This document shows, piece by piece, positions 1 through 10,480 of a stretch of DNA of 64,000 nt. The translations under genes and the position numbers were made by a program. This DNA is from Megalonaias nervosa (lineage: Eukaryota; Mollusca; Bivalvia; Unionida; Unionidae). Position 1 is the first letter of the stretch. Every line of letters begins with the position of its first letter. The notes beneath the pieces are model-generated. The model was given only the letters and a program-made list of their open reading frames with translations, did not search any database and had not been told where the DNA came from. The DNA lies in assembly GCA_016617855.1 (NCBI GenBank), contig JAECUM010000802.1, forward strand, positions 60,416 through 124,415, written 5' to 3'.

Positions 1-1689
1 ATAGGAAACATTTTTGGGGGCCTTACTATGATTATCCTAATTTAGGTGCCCATTTTTTAAGCCCCTTTCCATGTTGAGGGCACTTGTAATAAATGCATTT
101 TATGGGCCTTCAAATTTCAAGGAATCAACTTTTGAGGGTTTTTAATGATGAAAATTGTGATTTTTGAACTGCTTGTGAAATATTTTAATTCTATTCTTAT
201 ATTCTATTTTCTGCAAAATAAAGATTTAATGACTATCTATTCTGTAATGATATTTTATTCTTAACTGCAACTTCTAATTAATCAACTTCCTAGTATCATT
301 CATGTATATTGTTGCTTATACTGTACATGTATGTAGATGTGGGAGCTCATAGGTTAGCATGCTGGACTAGTGACAAAATGGGTAGAGTTCAAATTCTACC
401 ACAGGGACCAGCATGTGTCTATTACTGTGGTCTGCCTATGTGCAAGGCATTTCACTCCAATTGCCACAGCACTAAATAACCTTCTTGTTTTACTGTGCCA
501 TAAAGCACCATACCAAACCAAAAACATGCATATTTATCGAGTCAAATGAAAAACACTAATAATTAATGAAAATCAGAGTTACCTGACAATTGTGATCTTC
601 CTCAAATACAAGGCACAAATATATTCTATGTCAATTAACACCTCTGAATAAGTAGATAATTCTTATTTTAATTACTCAGCCTTGTTACATTTATATGCCA
701 AGTACCAGAGGGCTATACATAGTTACATCATATAACAAATTTAGGCCAAAAAGAAAAATGTGTTTCCTATTGCACTAGTTTTAAACTTAGTGTAGTGTTA
801 TGTATATTTATTTTGCATTATTTGTTAGTTAGTTGGGTTTTTTTTAATTTAGGGAATTTTTTTAACCCATGGGGAAAATGTACTAGGGTTGGCAATGAAA
901 AATAGGGCTGGTTGGCCAACTGAAAACACATATTTTTTGTGGGGTCCTTCTGGTAAATTCTAGTCATAGCTGGAGCGAAATGAGTCTTCCTGAGGGAAAT
1001 GAAAAAAAATGCTCTTTGTAAAGGCCCTGTTCTTATTAACAGCAGTAAATACTTTAAGTCATCACATGCATCATGTGTTTGGGACCGTTTCTTAAATAGA
1101 CTTGAAGCAAGTAACACATAAAATAAAAATAATAAAAAAGTAATAAAAACAAAGAAATAATTTAAATCCTTTGACTAATTATTAAGGAAGAATCAGAAGA
1201 CAAACAAGTGATTTAATACTCTCCCCCATTATGTGTCTTAATGTTTTTACAAAGTCACATAACTTGCTGCCTTAATCCATAGAGTGCCAACTGCTGAGCA
1301 GCACAGAATGTTTATACACAGTGATACCAATTTCCAGGGCAAGTATTATGAAACAACAATTTTAACTGAGCAAACTTCATAATGTCTGAGCAAAAAACAA
1401 TCAATATTTGAAGAGTTATCAAAGCTCAAAGATTCTATTTATATATACATTGTGTACATTTTAGGTTCCTTTGTGGTGCTTTAACGAAATGAAGTAAAAC
1501 ATACTATGTTGATGAAAGCAATTAGATGCTTCATTTTGTTAACAAAACTTATTCATACTTCAAGCAACTTCAGCATTCCAACTGAAATATACATAAATAG
1601 AACTTAAAATCACATCCACTTGCTTGTGTCAGAATTTGATTCTATCTGGAAAGACATCGGAGTAATTATGCATGTGATTTGGATTTTTA
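1..1689. other. AT-rich host DNA without a recognisable gene
   Basis: No reading frame here looks like coding sequence. The stretch is AT-rich with many homopolymer runs. The only structured part is a decayed SINE-like tract at about 335-535. Confidence 0.6.
335..535 (+). mobile_element. Decayed tRNA-headed SINE (same family as 39588-39985)
   Basis: A decayed tRNA-like head (a tRNA box A-like part and a GTTCAAATTCTACC box B-like part) is followed by a body containing GCACTAAATAA and a tail ending in ACCAAACC. The copy at 39588-39985 has the same order of blocks and is much better preserved. Ends are approximate. Confidence 0.5.
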
Positions 1690-1965
1690 ATGTAGCTTTA
1701 ACAACTTTTCAGTCATATGCTACAATGTCTGCAATGTGGCAGTTTATAGTGATGTCTAGCACTGGGGTATCATGTCCCACTCAGTCACATTATCCTAACA
1801 CCAGGCCAACCAGTCCTAACACTAACCTCTTAATGCTGAGTGCCTAATGAGGCAGCTGTTAGTACTCTTTTTATAAGTCTTCGGTATGACTTGGTTGAAG
1901 TTCAAATCCGTGACCTGCATCAGTGGCGGATTCTCTGACTGCTAGGTCACCAGAGCAGTTTCAGA
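1690..1965 (-). mobile_element. Decayed tRNA-headed SINE (same family as 41735-42036)
   Basis: The body matches 41735-42036 block by block: TAGCTTTAACAA, GTGGCAGTTTATAGTGATG, CACCAGGCCAACCAGTCCTA and CTCTTAATGCTGAG. It ends in a degraded tRNA-like head read on the minus strand. Box B has several substitutions compared with the second copy, so this is the older insertion. Confidence 0.65.
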
Positions 1966-2470
1966 GTAATAACAGTTGGGCTACCAAGTGTATGAGACAT
2001 TCCTGAAAATTTGGTCGCTATTTCCCCATCAGTGGACCACAGAACACCCTACATTACACCATTTGTATTTGATGCAAGACACTGATCCAAACACAAATAT
2101 CAGGATGGTGACAACCAGAAAAATCTTTTGGAAAACCAGGCTTTCAAAGCTGATTGTCCAGAGACAACCATGGGTTTTCACATTTTTCAACTTATGGAAT
2201 ACAGCTACATTTGGACTGTTTATATATGGCATATGTGAATGGTCATGCAAATATGGCCATGGTCAGTAATATACCGATATCCCCTAATGGACCTGATATT
2301 CAATGCCTGTGGTACTGATCTAGAGCAAAAGTATGAAAGGCAATGTTGTGAGTTCCAAAAGAATGTGACAAACTCACCACTCGCCCTGTTATATCTTCAC
2401 ACAAAATAGCAGAATAACTGTAACTACTTTCAACGTTCGAAACTGGAGTTGTTTTATTGGGTGCGGTTTC

Positions 2471-2472
<2 letters not shown>

Positions 2473-2528
<56 letters not shown>
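2473..2528. repeat. (CA)n microsatellite
   Basis: An uninterrupted dinucleotide run of about 28 units. The open frames crossing it on both strands are produced by the repeat. Confidence 0.97.
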
Positions 2529-2529
<1 letters not shown>

Positions 2530-2612
2530 CAATATTAATTAGCCTACTGCTTTTTGAAAATAAATACAAGACAAAAGAACTCAAATTCCTACCTGCGTGC
2601 TCTTTCTCCAAC

Positions 2613-2796
2613 CACAGGAGTCTGACGTTTTATCAGAAGAGTACAACGAAATCTCTGACAACATGAAATCACCTTATCGGTACTATAACAACATGAAATC
2701 TCCTTATCGGTACTATAATTTATAGTACCGATTAAGGTGATCTCATGTTGTCAGAGATTTCGTCGCACTTTATTGATAAAACGTCAGACTCCTGTG
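2613..2796. repeat. Foldback (MITE-like) inverted repeat
   Basis: Two arms of about 80 bp are inverted copies. The left arm starts CACAGGAGTCTGACG and the right arm ends CGTCAGACTCCTGTG. They meet at a short centre near 2720, where TATAGTACCGAT mirrors ATCGGTACTATA. The left arm also holds a short tandem duplication of the AACATGAAATC...TACTATA unit. No coding capacity is visible, so this is either a non-autonomous DNA transposon or a simple cruciform. Confidence 0.75.
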
Positions 2797-2829
2797 CTCC
2801 AACATATTCTGTACTATATACCTAATGAC

Positions 2830-3800
2830 AATGTAAACCTATAACATCACAGAAAAAAGACATTCTTACTTTTCAAATATGTCAACAACTTGCACTATAC
2901 AAGCGCTGGAAGTATCCAGTGTTTTCTGTTTTGAATGTGGTTGAAAATTCTGTATCGATAACACATCTTGTCAAGTCATCCACCTACCGGATTACAATTC
3001 ATACTTCCGTTTTGAATGACATACTCAGATCACGTGCTTAATCATGTGATTTTGTACAAGGGTTCAAGAGCAGACGACCTAAAAAAAAACCGCTTGCCTG
3101 TTTTTAATAATAATAATAATGATAATAATAATACAGTCAGCATAACAAAACAATATGCCATGTGTTATGACTAATATGATGCAATAAAAGCGTTTTCTTT
3201 AAGGAATCTGTAGTTTCTAATATCCTTTTAATTCATTGATACTAGCTTCCGACATAAGTTATGAATGTGTAATACCTATTCAAGCCGTTTTAGCATTGAT
3301 TATTTTTTGCACACGTGAAATAATATTTTCACAGGCAATATTTTTTATTAAGCAAAAAGAAAGGGTCCACAAAACGCAATTAATACATTGCGAACTAAGG
3401 ACAGAAGTACGTGTAGTGTAAATTTACGACTAATCTCACTTTCTCAATAAGTATTAAAGTGTTGGCTAGAGCTCACAAATGCAAAGATAAAAAAAAAAGG
3501 TCGCAGAAAGGTCACAAACATCAATCAGTAAGCAATGAGACCAGATTTTGTGTGTGCTACATACTTCAATAGTCTGACTATATTTAATACATGTGAAAAA
3601 GAATTTTACATATGTTAAGAAAAATATTTCCTTTAAAAAAAAAATGCATTAAAAAATTCGATTTCACAAATATGAACTTCAGCTTTATATATTTGAAACA
3701 CAATAAAATATACGTTTAACAATTTATTTATACGTAAAAAATTCTCACATGTATAAGACAAACCTTTGTTTCACACATGTAAAAAAAAGAAATAGATGCT
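2830..3800. other. Non-coding AT-rich stretch
   Basis: Short A and T runs and a small ATA/ATG-rich trinucleotide run at about 3105-3132. I see no gene, structured RNA or mobile element. Confidence 0.6.
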
Positions 3801-3805
3801 ACGGG

Positions 3806-4000
3806 GGAAGGGGGCCGAGTGGTCTATAGCGCTCGCCTTTACCGATCACTGCCATCTCACCTTTGTCAGTAGCATCCTGTTGGTCGGTGGTTCTTACAGG
3901 GGTTTTCCCGGGTTTATCATCCACAAGTTAAACTGGCCGTTATGTGTAGCCTATCTTGCTCAGAGAAATGGCGTCAAACCTAAAACAACAACAAAGCAAT
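3806..4000 (+). mobile_element. SINE family A, shortened decayed copy
   Basis: It keeps the tRNA-like head GGCCGAGTGGTCTA and the GATCACTGCCATCTCACC block. Internal sequence is missing before the GGTCGGTGGTTCTT block, and it ends near AATGGCGTCAAACC and a short CAA run. The full-length copies are at 40773, 41131 and 49482. Confidence 0.75.
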
Positions 4001-4029
4001 ATGCAAGATTTGCAAAAATACAAACATAA

Positions 4030-4260
4030 AAACAAAGATTTTGGTAATGATTAAGCAATCTTTCTTTTTCTGGGTACCCTTGAAAAAGGCCGTTGGGTGT
4101 AATCCTTTATTGTTGATGTTATCAATATTCAGGGCAACTGCACCTCTCAGGCCGGGCTCTACAACGCAAACCCATTTGATTGTAATTGGTCCATAACCAG
4201 TTGGAGAAGGAGAGCCTAAAATAGGAATCCTATTTCGTGCGATGTCGCTTGCAACACGCC
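4030..4260 (-). pseudogene. Unidentified protein-like reading frame
   Basis: The minus strand reads for about 65 codons without a stop as a balanced, protein-like sequence (for example IPILGSPSPTGYG and KWVCVVEPGLRGAV). It adjoins the older Polinton polymerase fragment at 4260-4575, but I see no counterpart in the younger element's polymerase. It could be another gene of the old element, a different inserted element or a host exon. I do not recognise the family. Confidence 0.25.
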
Positions 4261-4575
4261 GGACTCACAAATATTCGTATGCGAGTGGAGCATCGAATCA
4301 CCTTTTGTATTTCAGGAATATATGGTCTGGACCTTAAATAGCCACGACACCTCTCATCACAAGAAATATGTTGCTCCCAACTGCTGAATCATAGGTCACA
4401 TTTGTCACAACAGTATATCAATCCAAGAAATTTTGTGAAACTGGTAATAGCCTCGAAATGATTTGATGATGATGGAAGTGAATCTATTTTCCGTCTGGAA
4501 AATGGGGCCAAAACACGAGATCTCCTAAATGACTCGAAGGTAAACATTCAATGCATCAAGAGGGGCTAGAACATT
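4260..4575 (-). pseudogene. Older Polinton DNA polymerase B, part downstream of the insertion
   Basis: On the minus strand, with frameshifts, this resembles the Cys-rich region of the younger element's polymerase at about 7720-8000. Shared pieces are HFEAITSFTKFLG against HFDAITSITAFLG, followed by CCDKCD against YCEKCD and a second Cys cluster. It continues directly from the fragment at 25517-26390 once the younger element and one target duplication are discounted. It stops resembling polymerase near 4260, so the exonuclease and palm domains of this copy are missing. It is clearly dead. Confidence 0.82.
4570..4575. repeat. Target-site duplication, left copy (AACATT)
   Basis: Six bases immediately outside the left inverted repeat. 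The right copy at 25517-25522 is AACGTT. The one difference is CG to CA, as expected from deamination of a methylated CpG. Six-base duplications are the Polinton norm. Confidence 0.8.
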
Positions 4576-4849
4576 AGTAGTGAATGAGGATACCATAGCC
4601 TCAGTGGGACTTGAGTGTTAAATGTGGAGGGTTGTACAATAGCCTCAAAACAGAACATGGAACAGGGTGGGACTGTTTAGCCTCAAGGGAACAGGGTGAG
4701 TGGGTCTATACAGGGTCAAGGGTGTGATAGGGACAAACACAATAGAGACATAGACATAGGACATATACATAGATTGGTGAACATAAATCTATCACACCTA
4801 AAATATACAAAAAACAATTTAAGCAGGAAAGAGTAAATCTTTTCGAGAC
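4576..4849 (+). repeat. Polinton left terminal inverted repeat
   Basis: It starts AGTAGTGAATGAGG and matches the reverse complement of the right end (AGTAGTGAATGGGG) with few substitutions as far as GTAAATCTTTTCGAG. It contains a short repeated theme, TGAGGCTA/TAGCCTCA, several times. The match could be extended two bases outward (TT/AA), but AG...CT with a 6-bp duplication is the usual boundary. Confidence 0.93.
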
Positions 4850-4889
4850 AGTAACCGTTTTTTTTTTTTTTTTCGTTAACACCATTCCG

Positions 4890-5123
4890 TTAACACAGAA
4901 GGCATCGAATAGGTCTTATTCTCTTTCTCAAACTTCGTCTAACCTCTGGTCCGTAGATGAGGACTCGCTTCAGACAGCCTTGTCTCTTCACATAGGCCCT
5001 TCTTTTCCAAACGGTCGTCTCGGTGATCCGGATGATGGTCCATGATGATTTGACATACATGGGTAAGTCCGTACGGAACAGCATCGACGATAGGAGGGTA
5101 GACGATTCAACGTTACTCCACAT
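4890..5123 (-). CDS. Small basic protein at the element's left end
   Basis: An intact 77-aa minus-strand frame, rich in Arg and Lys, especially in its C-terminal half (KRQGCLKRVL, RRSLRKRIR). A TATAAATA box on the minus strand (plus 5171-5178) lies 55 nt before the ATG. The gene ends 41 bp from the inner edge of the inverted repeat. The family is unknown to me. The frame is supported because the older Polinton has a related sequence at 28880-29109, sharing SWTI, TE-TV, RR-YV and CL-RVL in the same order, behind a related promoter. A DNA-binding or terminal-protein role would be a guess. Confidence 0.7.
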   Translation of the reverse strand: MWSNVESSTLLSSMLFRTDLPMYVKSSWTIIRITETTVWKRRAYVKRQGCLKRVLIYGPEVRRSLRKRIRPIRCLLC

Positions 5124-5358
5124 CTTGTCTTGTGACGATAACAGGTGAAGGGAATGAAGTGAACCGCGTTTATTTATAGTGGAAGAGCGGATCGAAACGG
5201 ATTGAGATTTTTCACCGATCCCAATACGCGTTAAAAAGTTCAGTCATCGCGCGGAGTCTGTCTTCCAATCCGATGAGAGCTGCCTGTGACGTCACATTCC
5301 CTATATAGGTGCGCTAGCATCTGTGCGCAGTGAATCGATGCAACATTGGTTTTGAAAC
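5124..5358. promoter_or_regulatory. Divergent promoter with CRE-like palindrome
   Basis: It separates two head-to-head genes. On the plus side TATATA (5302-5307) lies 57 nt before the ATG at 5359, with the ATF/CREB palindrome TGACGTCA (5287-5294) just upstream. On the minus side TATAAATA lies at 5171-5178. The block GATCGGTG...GTTTCGATCCG beside the minus TATA is also present in the older Polinton at about 28779-28810, so it is probably functional. Confidence 0.7.
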
Positions 5359-6001
5359 ATGACGGAAACTAAGAAGACGATGAAATGGGGTGCACCGGCC
5401 ATGGAGAAGAGAAGCGATGGTATAGCATCGGCTACCCAAGTCAACACTGGTCTACTTCCAGAAGAGGTCGATTTTAATAGGGATTTAATGGATTTTTTCT
5501 CTTCATCGCAAGAATTTGTTCCGGTACCAGGACCTTCGCCACATTCTCCTTTCTTACCACAAGTTGTGGATTTTAAACAAACAGAAAGAAGAATTGGAGA
5601 TATTTTTACAGCAGCAGAAAGAAGCAGAACAAGCTTTTCTCCTTCAACAGTAACAGCAAGAAGAAGAAGAGGCAAGAAGGAAACGACAGGAAGAAGACGA
5701 AGCAGAGAAGAAACAAGGTCTAGGAGAGAAGGAGAACAGTGAAAGTCAAACGGTGACGGTACTCTCGGACATTTTGGCAGAGTTAAGGAGCCTGAAACAA
5801 ATGTATCAGACTTCTTTATTACGACCCAAGAGAAAAAGACCTTCCCGAGCCAAACAGTCCAATCCTGTTCACACACCTGCTACGCCTGAGATACCAGCCC
5901 AAGTGATTTCTACCAAATCATCGACAGGAGCAGGTCCAGAAGTTGGCCTTGGCCGTGGCAAAGGCTTAAGGCAGTTAAAGCTGATTGCTTCTCGTTCCTG
6001 A
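5359..6001 (+). pseudogene. Coiled-coil protein, first plus-strand gene of the element
   Basis: It starts at ATG 5359, 57 nt after a TATA box. The N-terminal part (about 70 aa) is acidic with a Pro-rich stretch. A frame change near 5570 leads into a Gln/Glu/Lys/Arg-rich coiled coil (NKQKEELEIFLQQQKEAEQA), interrupted by a TAA near 5650. The gene ends with a basic stretch (RPKRKRPSRAK) and a Gly-rich tail at the TGA at 5999-6001. The length would be about 213 aa. The older element keeps a related gene at 28300-28650, sharing the PEE, SSQE and PVP blocks. The role is unknown. Its mRNA ends in a histone-like stem-loop. Confidence 0.68.
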
Positions 6002-6032
6002 GTTGTTGTTTTTTTAAAAAAAAAATAAATAC

Positions 6033-6058
6033 CCAAAGGTACTTTTCAAGGCCACCCA
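6033..6058 (+). terminator. Histone-type 3' stem-loop, decayed copy
   Basis: The flanks CCAAAGG and GGCCACCCA and the loop TTTC match the metazoan histone mRNA 3' stem-loop. The 5' arm (GGTACT) no longer pairs fully with the 3' arm (AAGGCC). It begins 32 nt after the stop codon of the coiled-coil gene. An A-rich purine stretch (CAAAAAGAGATAG) follows about 8 nt downstream, where a histone downstream element would lie. An AATAAA (6024-6029) sits just before it. The intact counterpart is at 25177-25202. Confidence 0.7.
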
Positions 6059-6332
6059 CTTCTTTCAAAAAGAGATAGTATTCATTTTGCCAAAATCAAT
6101 TAAAACTCAAAATCCCTTTTTCACCCCATGCTGTACGTGTGTGAGTGCATGGGAGTAGGTCCTTATCCTAAAAAATCAAAACCGAGAGACACTTACGTTT
6201 TCCTGTCTGTTATATTCTGGTACAAATTTACAATCCAGTGTCACAACACAACACTTTAAAATTTCATAGACTTCTTCTTTGTCTTTTTGTTCACTCTTCC
6301 TGTTTTCTGAATTTTTTCATTTTCACAGGTTT
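6059..6332. other. Intergenic spacer between convergent genes
   Basis: This lies between the 3' ends of the coiled-coil gene (plus) and the zinc-knuckle gene (minus). Apart from the possible downstream element at its left edge I see no feature. Confidence 0.5.
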
Positions 6333-6751
6333 TTACTCCTCTTCTTCCTCACTTTTTTCTTGTCTTCTTTTCTTCTCTTTCTTCTCTTTCTGGACGTGTC
6401 GGGGTTCTTCCTTTGCCGAGGGCACCTCCTCTTCTTCTTCTCCCGGTTCGGAACTCCTCTCATCCTCCTGCGCCTGTTGTTTCTTAGGGCAGTCTGAAGA
6501 CCAATGTGCTTTCTCTTTACAATGATAACAGGTATCCTGACTTTTGTCTCTTTTGACACTTGACTTGCTTTTTTGACGGTCAGGACATTCTGTAGTCCAA
6601 TGCCCTTTCTTCTGACAGATATAGCAAGTATCTTGACTTTTATCTCGAAAGGAGGGTGAGTAGTCCGTTGGCTTGTCTGAAGAAAACTTTCATATGACAC
6701 CTCGCAAAGCTCTGATCAGAAGTTATTAATCTGTGTGGGCTCATCCATCGT
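6333..6751 (-). pseudogene. Tandem CCHC zinc-knuckle protein
   Basis: On the minus strand two retroviral-type knuckles (C-x2-C-x4-H-x4-C) follow each other: CYICQKKGHWTTEC and CYHCKEKAHWSSDC, each preceded by RDKSQDTC. A long Glu/Lys/Arg-rich tail ends at the TAA at 6333-6335. No ATG lies in the same frame upstream. The likely start (6749-6751, behind TATATA near 6804-6810) needs a frame change, so the copy is broken. A related gene lies beside the older Polinton's polymerase at about 26560. Knuckles of this type bind single-stranded nucleic acid. Confidence 0.78.
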
Positions 6752-6800
6752 TCTGATAGGTTTGAGAGTGAAATGAATACTGGGAGGGAAGGCACTGACC

Positions 6801-6833
6801 CTTTATATATACACTGGTCTGACATGTATATTA
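6801..6833. promoter_or_regulatory. Divergent TATA boxes between zinc-knuckle and polymerase genes
   Basis: TATATA (about 6804-6810) is correctly placed for the minus-strand zinc-knuckle gene. TATATTA (about 6827-6833) lies about 50 nt before the polymerase ATG at 6882. No other motif is evident. Confidence 0.5.
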
Positions 6834-6881
6834 GGGGACCATGGCGTTTCAAATGTAGTCATTTAACTTTCTGCAGTCAAA

Positions 6882-9800
6882 ATGAAACGATCGCATCATT
6901 TCGTGAAGAAAGGAGAAGAAAGTAAGAGGCAGAAACGTGACTTATTGCCTCGCACAGTAGCTGAAGTCTTGGCTCAAATTCGTGCCAGCGATCTTGAAGA
7001 TGAGATGAGTGAGCCAGAATCCATGCCCAGAGTCTACATCAAACCAAAGTCCACCACCACCACTAAACCCTGAAAGTTGGAGAGACGGACAAACGCTTCT
7101 CTAGAAAATTTAGAACCACAGTCTACAGGTACACGGTGAAGTTTAAAGATTTCAGGTCCGACGTACCGTTGGAGAAAGCAGAGGGGTTCATCACCGATGT
7201 GTGGGATTCTTTGTTAACCACTCTGAAACAGCAATGTGAAGCCAAAGAAGACGATCACTTGAGACTTTCCATTCATCACGACAGTTTGAAGTCACCCGTT
7301 TGGATCGAGTTTAGCAGGCCGGCAGAATTGACACCTTCCAAAGCCATCGACAAGATTCAACACGTGCAACAATCCAACGACAAGTTTCACATCATCGACG
7401 GAAAAGCGACACTGTTCATGACCCACGTGTCTCTTCCCCAAGGGACCGGACGCAAAAAAGTGATATTGGTGGACGACCTTCGCAGCATCAAGCGCAGCAT
7501 CGTTCAAATTAATAACACTCAAGACCAGATGTGTTTAGCCCGTGCCATCGTGGTGGGAAGAACGTATGCCGACAAGAACGACACGGCAGAATGGAAAAGA
7601 GCCTGGAAAACTATTCGACAATCGGACTGAGCCAAACAACGAAGAGAAGCAGAACTTCTGTTACAGCAAGCGGGGATATCCAAAGACACACCCTGCGGCA
7701 TTCCTGAAATGCAAAAATTGCAAGACGTCTTGGCTCCACGCTACACCTTGTAAGTGCACCCTCAAGAAGTGAGCGGACCTCTGTTGTTTCGAGGCAAAAA
7801 TTTCAAAGACGGAAAATACATTCACGTCTATTATCACGATGAACATTTCGATGCCATTACCAGTATCACTGCATTCCTGGGATACGGTTATTACTGTGAG
7901 AAATGTGACCATGGCTATTAAAATCGAGACCAACACAAGCATTGTGGATCGAAATGTGAGGGGTGTTTGGCCTCTAAACCTTGTCCTGACGAAGGACAAG
8001 AACGAGTGCATTACCCTGCTTGTCAGCGCGCTTGGACTTAGAACACGAATGCTACATTCAAAAATACCAACCCCAACAGGAAGAAGATGACCACAAGAAG
8101 AAAGGGAATTTCATCTTTTTTGATTTCGAATGCATACAAGAGACTGGCACTCACATTTCTACTTTCTGCGTGGCTCACGGAGCGTGCGAGAAGAGCATCC
8201 AATAACCAATCTTTAGTCACTGCCCTCACTGTAGCAAGATTCCTGGAGGACGTGAAAAAATCTTTCGGGGACCAAAGACGCTGACTGATTTCGCCCAATG
8301 GATCTTAGACCCCATCGACGAGACGTGGAGCCAAGAGAACATCGAACATTACGGAGATTGTCATCGCTTTGCCACGGTGATGGCTCACAATTTCTCGGGA
8401 TACGACGGGCAATTTATTATCAGATACTATACGGAACAACGTACCGAACGTCCGAAAGTGACTTTGAACGGAGCCAAAATCATTTCCATGCAAGTGGGAC
8501 AGGTGCAGTTTAAAGATTCTATGAGTTACTTGGCCATGCCTTTGAGTCGAATGCCTAAAACGTTTGGAATGACAGAAATGGCCAAAGGCTATTTTCCGCA
8601 CTTTTTCAATATCGAAGCCAATCAACACGCCGTTCTACCCCATTTGACTAAGGTTCACTACTACGACCCTGACAACATCCGCACCGAACAACGAGAAGCT
8701 TTCTACGCTTGGTACCAGACTCATGTCTCGGACCCCTTCGACTTTCAGGAAGAAATGTTGAAGTATTGTCGTTCCTACGTGAACATTTTACGGCGTTGCT
8801 GTGGAAAATTTCGAGAACTGTTTATGGAGCACGGAGGGATCGATCCTTTGAAAGAAGCCTGCACTATTGCCAAAGCGTGTTCCATAGTGTACCGCCAATG
8901 ATTCATGCACGAAAACACCCTAGCTGTCATAAGTCATCAAACGACGAACATTGTCAAACGTCTATATTCGGTCGAAGCCCTACGCTGGTTACATTACTTG
9001 TGCGACAAGGAAGACAAATGGATCTAACACCTCAGCAACGGAGAAGGCGAAACGACCATCGGAACGTATTCGGTGGATGGCTGGGACTTAGAAAACCCTC
9101 AGATCGTGTACGAGTTTAACGGGTGTTTATTTCACGTATGTCCCGTATCTTACCCTCAACGTGGCACTAAAAATCAGTTTTTACAACGGACCATGGAAGA
9201 CTTGTACGAGGCCACTTGTCAGCGGCGCTTGAAGTTAGAACAGCAAGGATACCAAGTGGTGGAAATATGGGAACACGAGTACGATCACCGTTTGAAAACC
9301 TATCCCGAGATTAAACGCATCGTGGAAAGTTACAAGTGGGTGGACCCACTGAAGCGGAGGGACAGTTTGTACGGAGGACGGACGAATGCCACCTGTTTGC
9401 TGTACCAAACCGACGAGGAGAAAGGAGAAGAAATCAAATACTTAGACGTGTGTTCGCTGTATCCTTACGTGTGCAAATATTGTCGCTTTCCCACAGGGCA
9501 CCCGCAATTGCTGTCGGAACACATCGACGTGGACAACATTCGACAATACGAAGGATTGATTAAATGTAAAGTCTTGCCTCCCACGGACTTGTACCAAAAG
9601 ACCAAAAGAAATTCAAAGAGAAATACTGGGAGCCGGAAGGCATCACTTTAGACGACATCGAGAAAAACGAATGAAGACGATCGTTTACTAAAGTAATGTT
9701 GAATTGTTTGTGGGGCAAAATGGCACAACGACCGTGTTTACCCAAGACCGAGTATTTGTCCGATCCTTCCCGTTACTTCCAGACGATTCACGACAAAACC

Positions 9801-10480
9801 AAAATCATGAAACACGTGGACGTCGTTCGTGAGGACTTGATCTTAGTCAATTACGAAGAAGAACTGGGCTTTGTAGAAGCTGGCGAATTTGGAAATGTCA
9901 TCATTGCGGCCTACGTGACAGCCCATGCTCGCTTAAAATTGTACGAAGCCTTACACCACTAGGAGGTCGTGTACTGTATTTTGACACGGACAGTTGCATC
10001 TACATTCATTGCCTGGGTCACTGTCACCCTGACATCGAAGGAGACCGATTAGGAGCCTGAACGGACGACCACCCCGACAACAAGATTTAAAGTTTTGCTA
10101 GTGGTGGTTCCAAAAATTACGGCTACAAATACCTGGACCCCCAAGAAGAAATGCACAACGAGTGTAAAGTGAAAGGATTGACTCTCAATAATCGCACCGG
10201 TCGAGTGGTGACCTTTGGCATCTTTAAAGAAGTCTTTCAGTCTGGAGAGGATGGGAATTTTAAAGTGACCACCTATCAACTTTACAAGATTGTACCTTTA
10301 TCCACACACCGAATCGTTAGTCGGCCTTTGGAAAAAGTGTATCAAATCGTGTACCAGAAGCGAGTACGGCTTCCCAACCACTTTACTTTACCGTACGGTC
10401 ACGCTGATATAAAACATGGTTCCAAGACGATATCCACCAACAAGAAGGATGACTTCGACACAGCAAGAATCGAGTGAGCG
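6882..10480 (+). pseudogene. polB: Polinton protein-primed DNA polymerase B
   Basis: Family B polymerase for replication of the element. From ATG 6882 the order is a basic N-terminus, an N-terminal domain (7080-7630), a Cys-rich zinc region (about 7870-8030), exonuclease motifs I (DFEC, about 8122) and II (NFSGYD, about 8389), the palm with motif A (DVCSLYP, about 9445), motif B (LNCLWGKMAQR, about 9699) and motif C (YFDTDS, 9977-9994), and a C-terminal part with KVKGLTLNN. It is dead: frameshifts (for example near 7070 and just before motif C) and stops at 7628, 7751, 7919, 8039, 10058 and 10088. The exonuclease III motif reads YCRSY where the family has a catalytic Asp in the last position. 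Full length would be about 1200 aa. Confidence 0.95.

Noticed and set aside
2300..2611. 103-aa frame over the CA repeat
   Set aside because: Its core is a (Cys-Val)n run made by the microsatellite.
5301..5876. 191-aa open frame on the minus strand
   Set aside because: It is antisense to the coiled-coil gene, whose frame is supported by a TATA box, a stem-loop at its end and a related gene in the older Polinton.
6238..6525. Phe/Ser/Leu-rich plus-strand frames
   Set aside because: Mirror image of the Glu/Lys/Arg-rich tail of the minus-strand zinc-knuckle gene.
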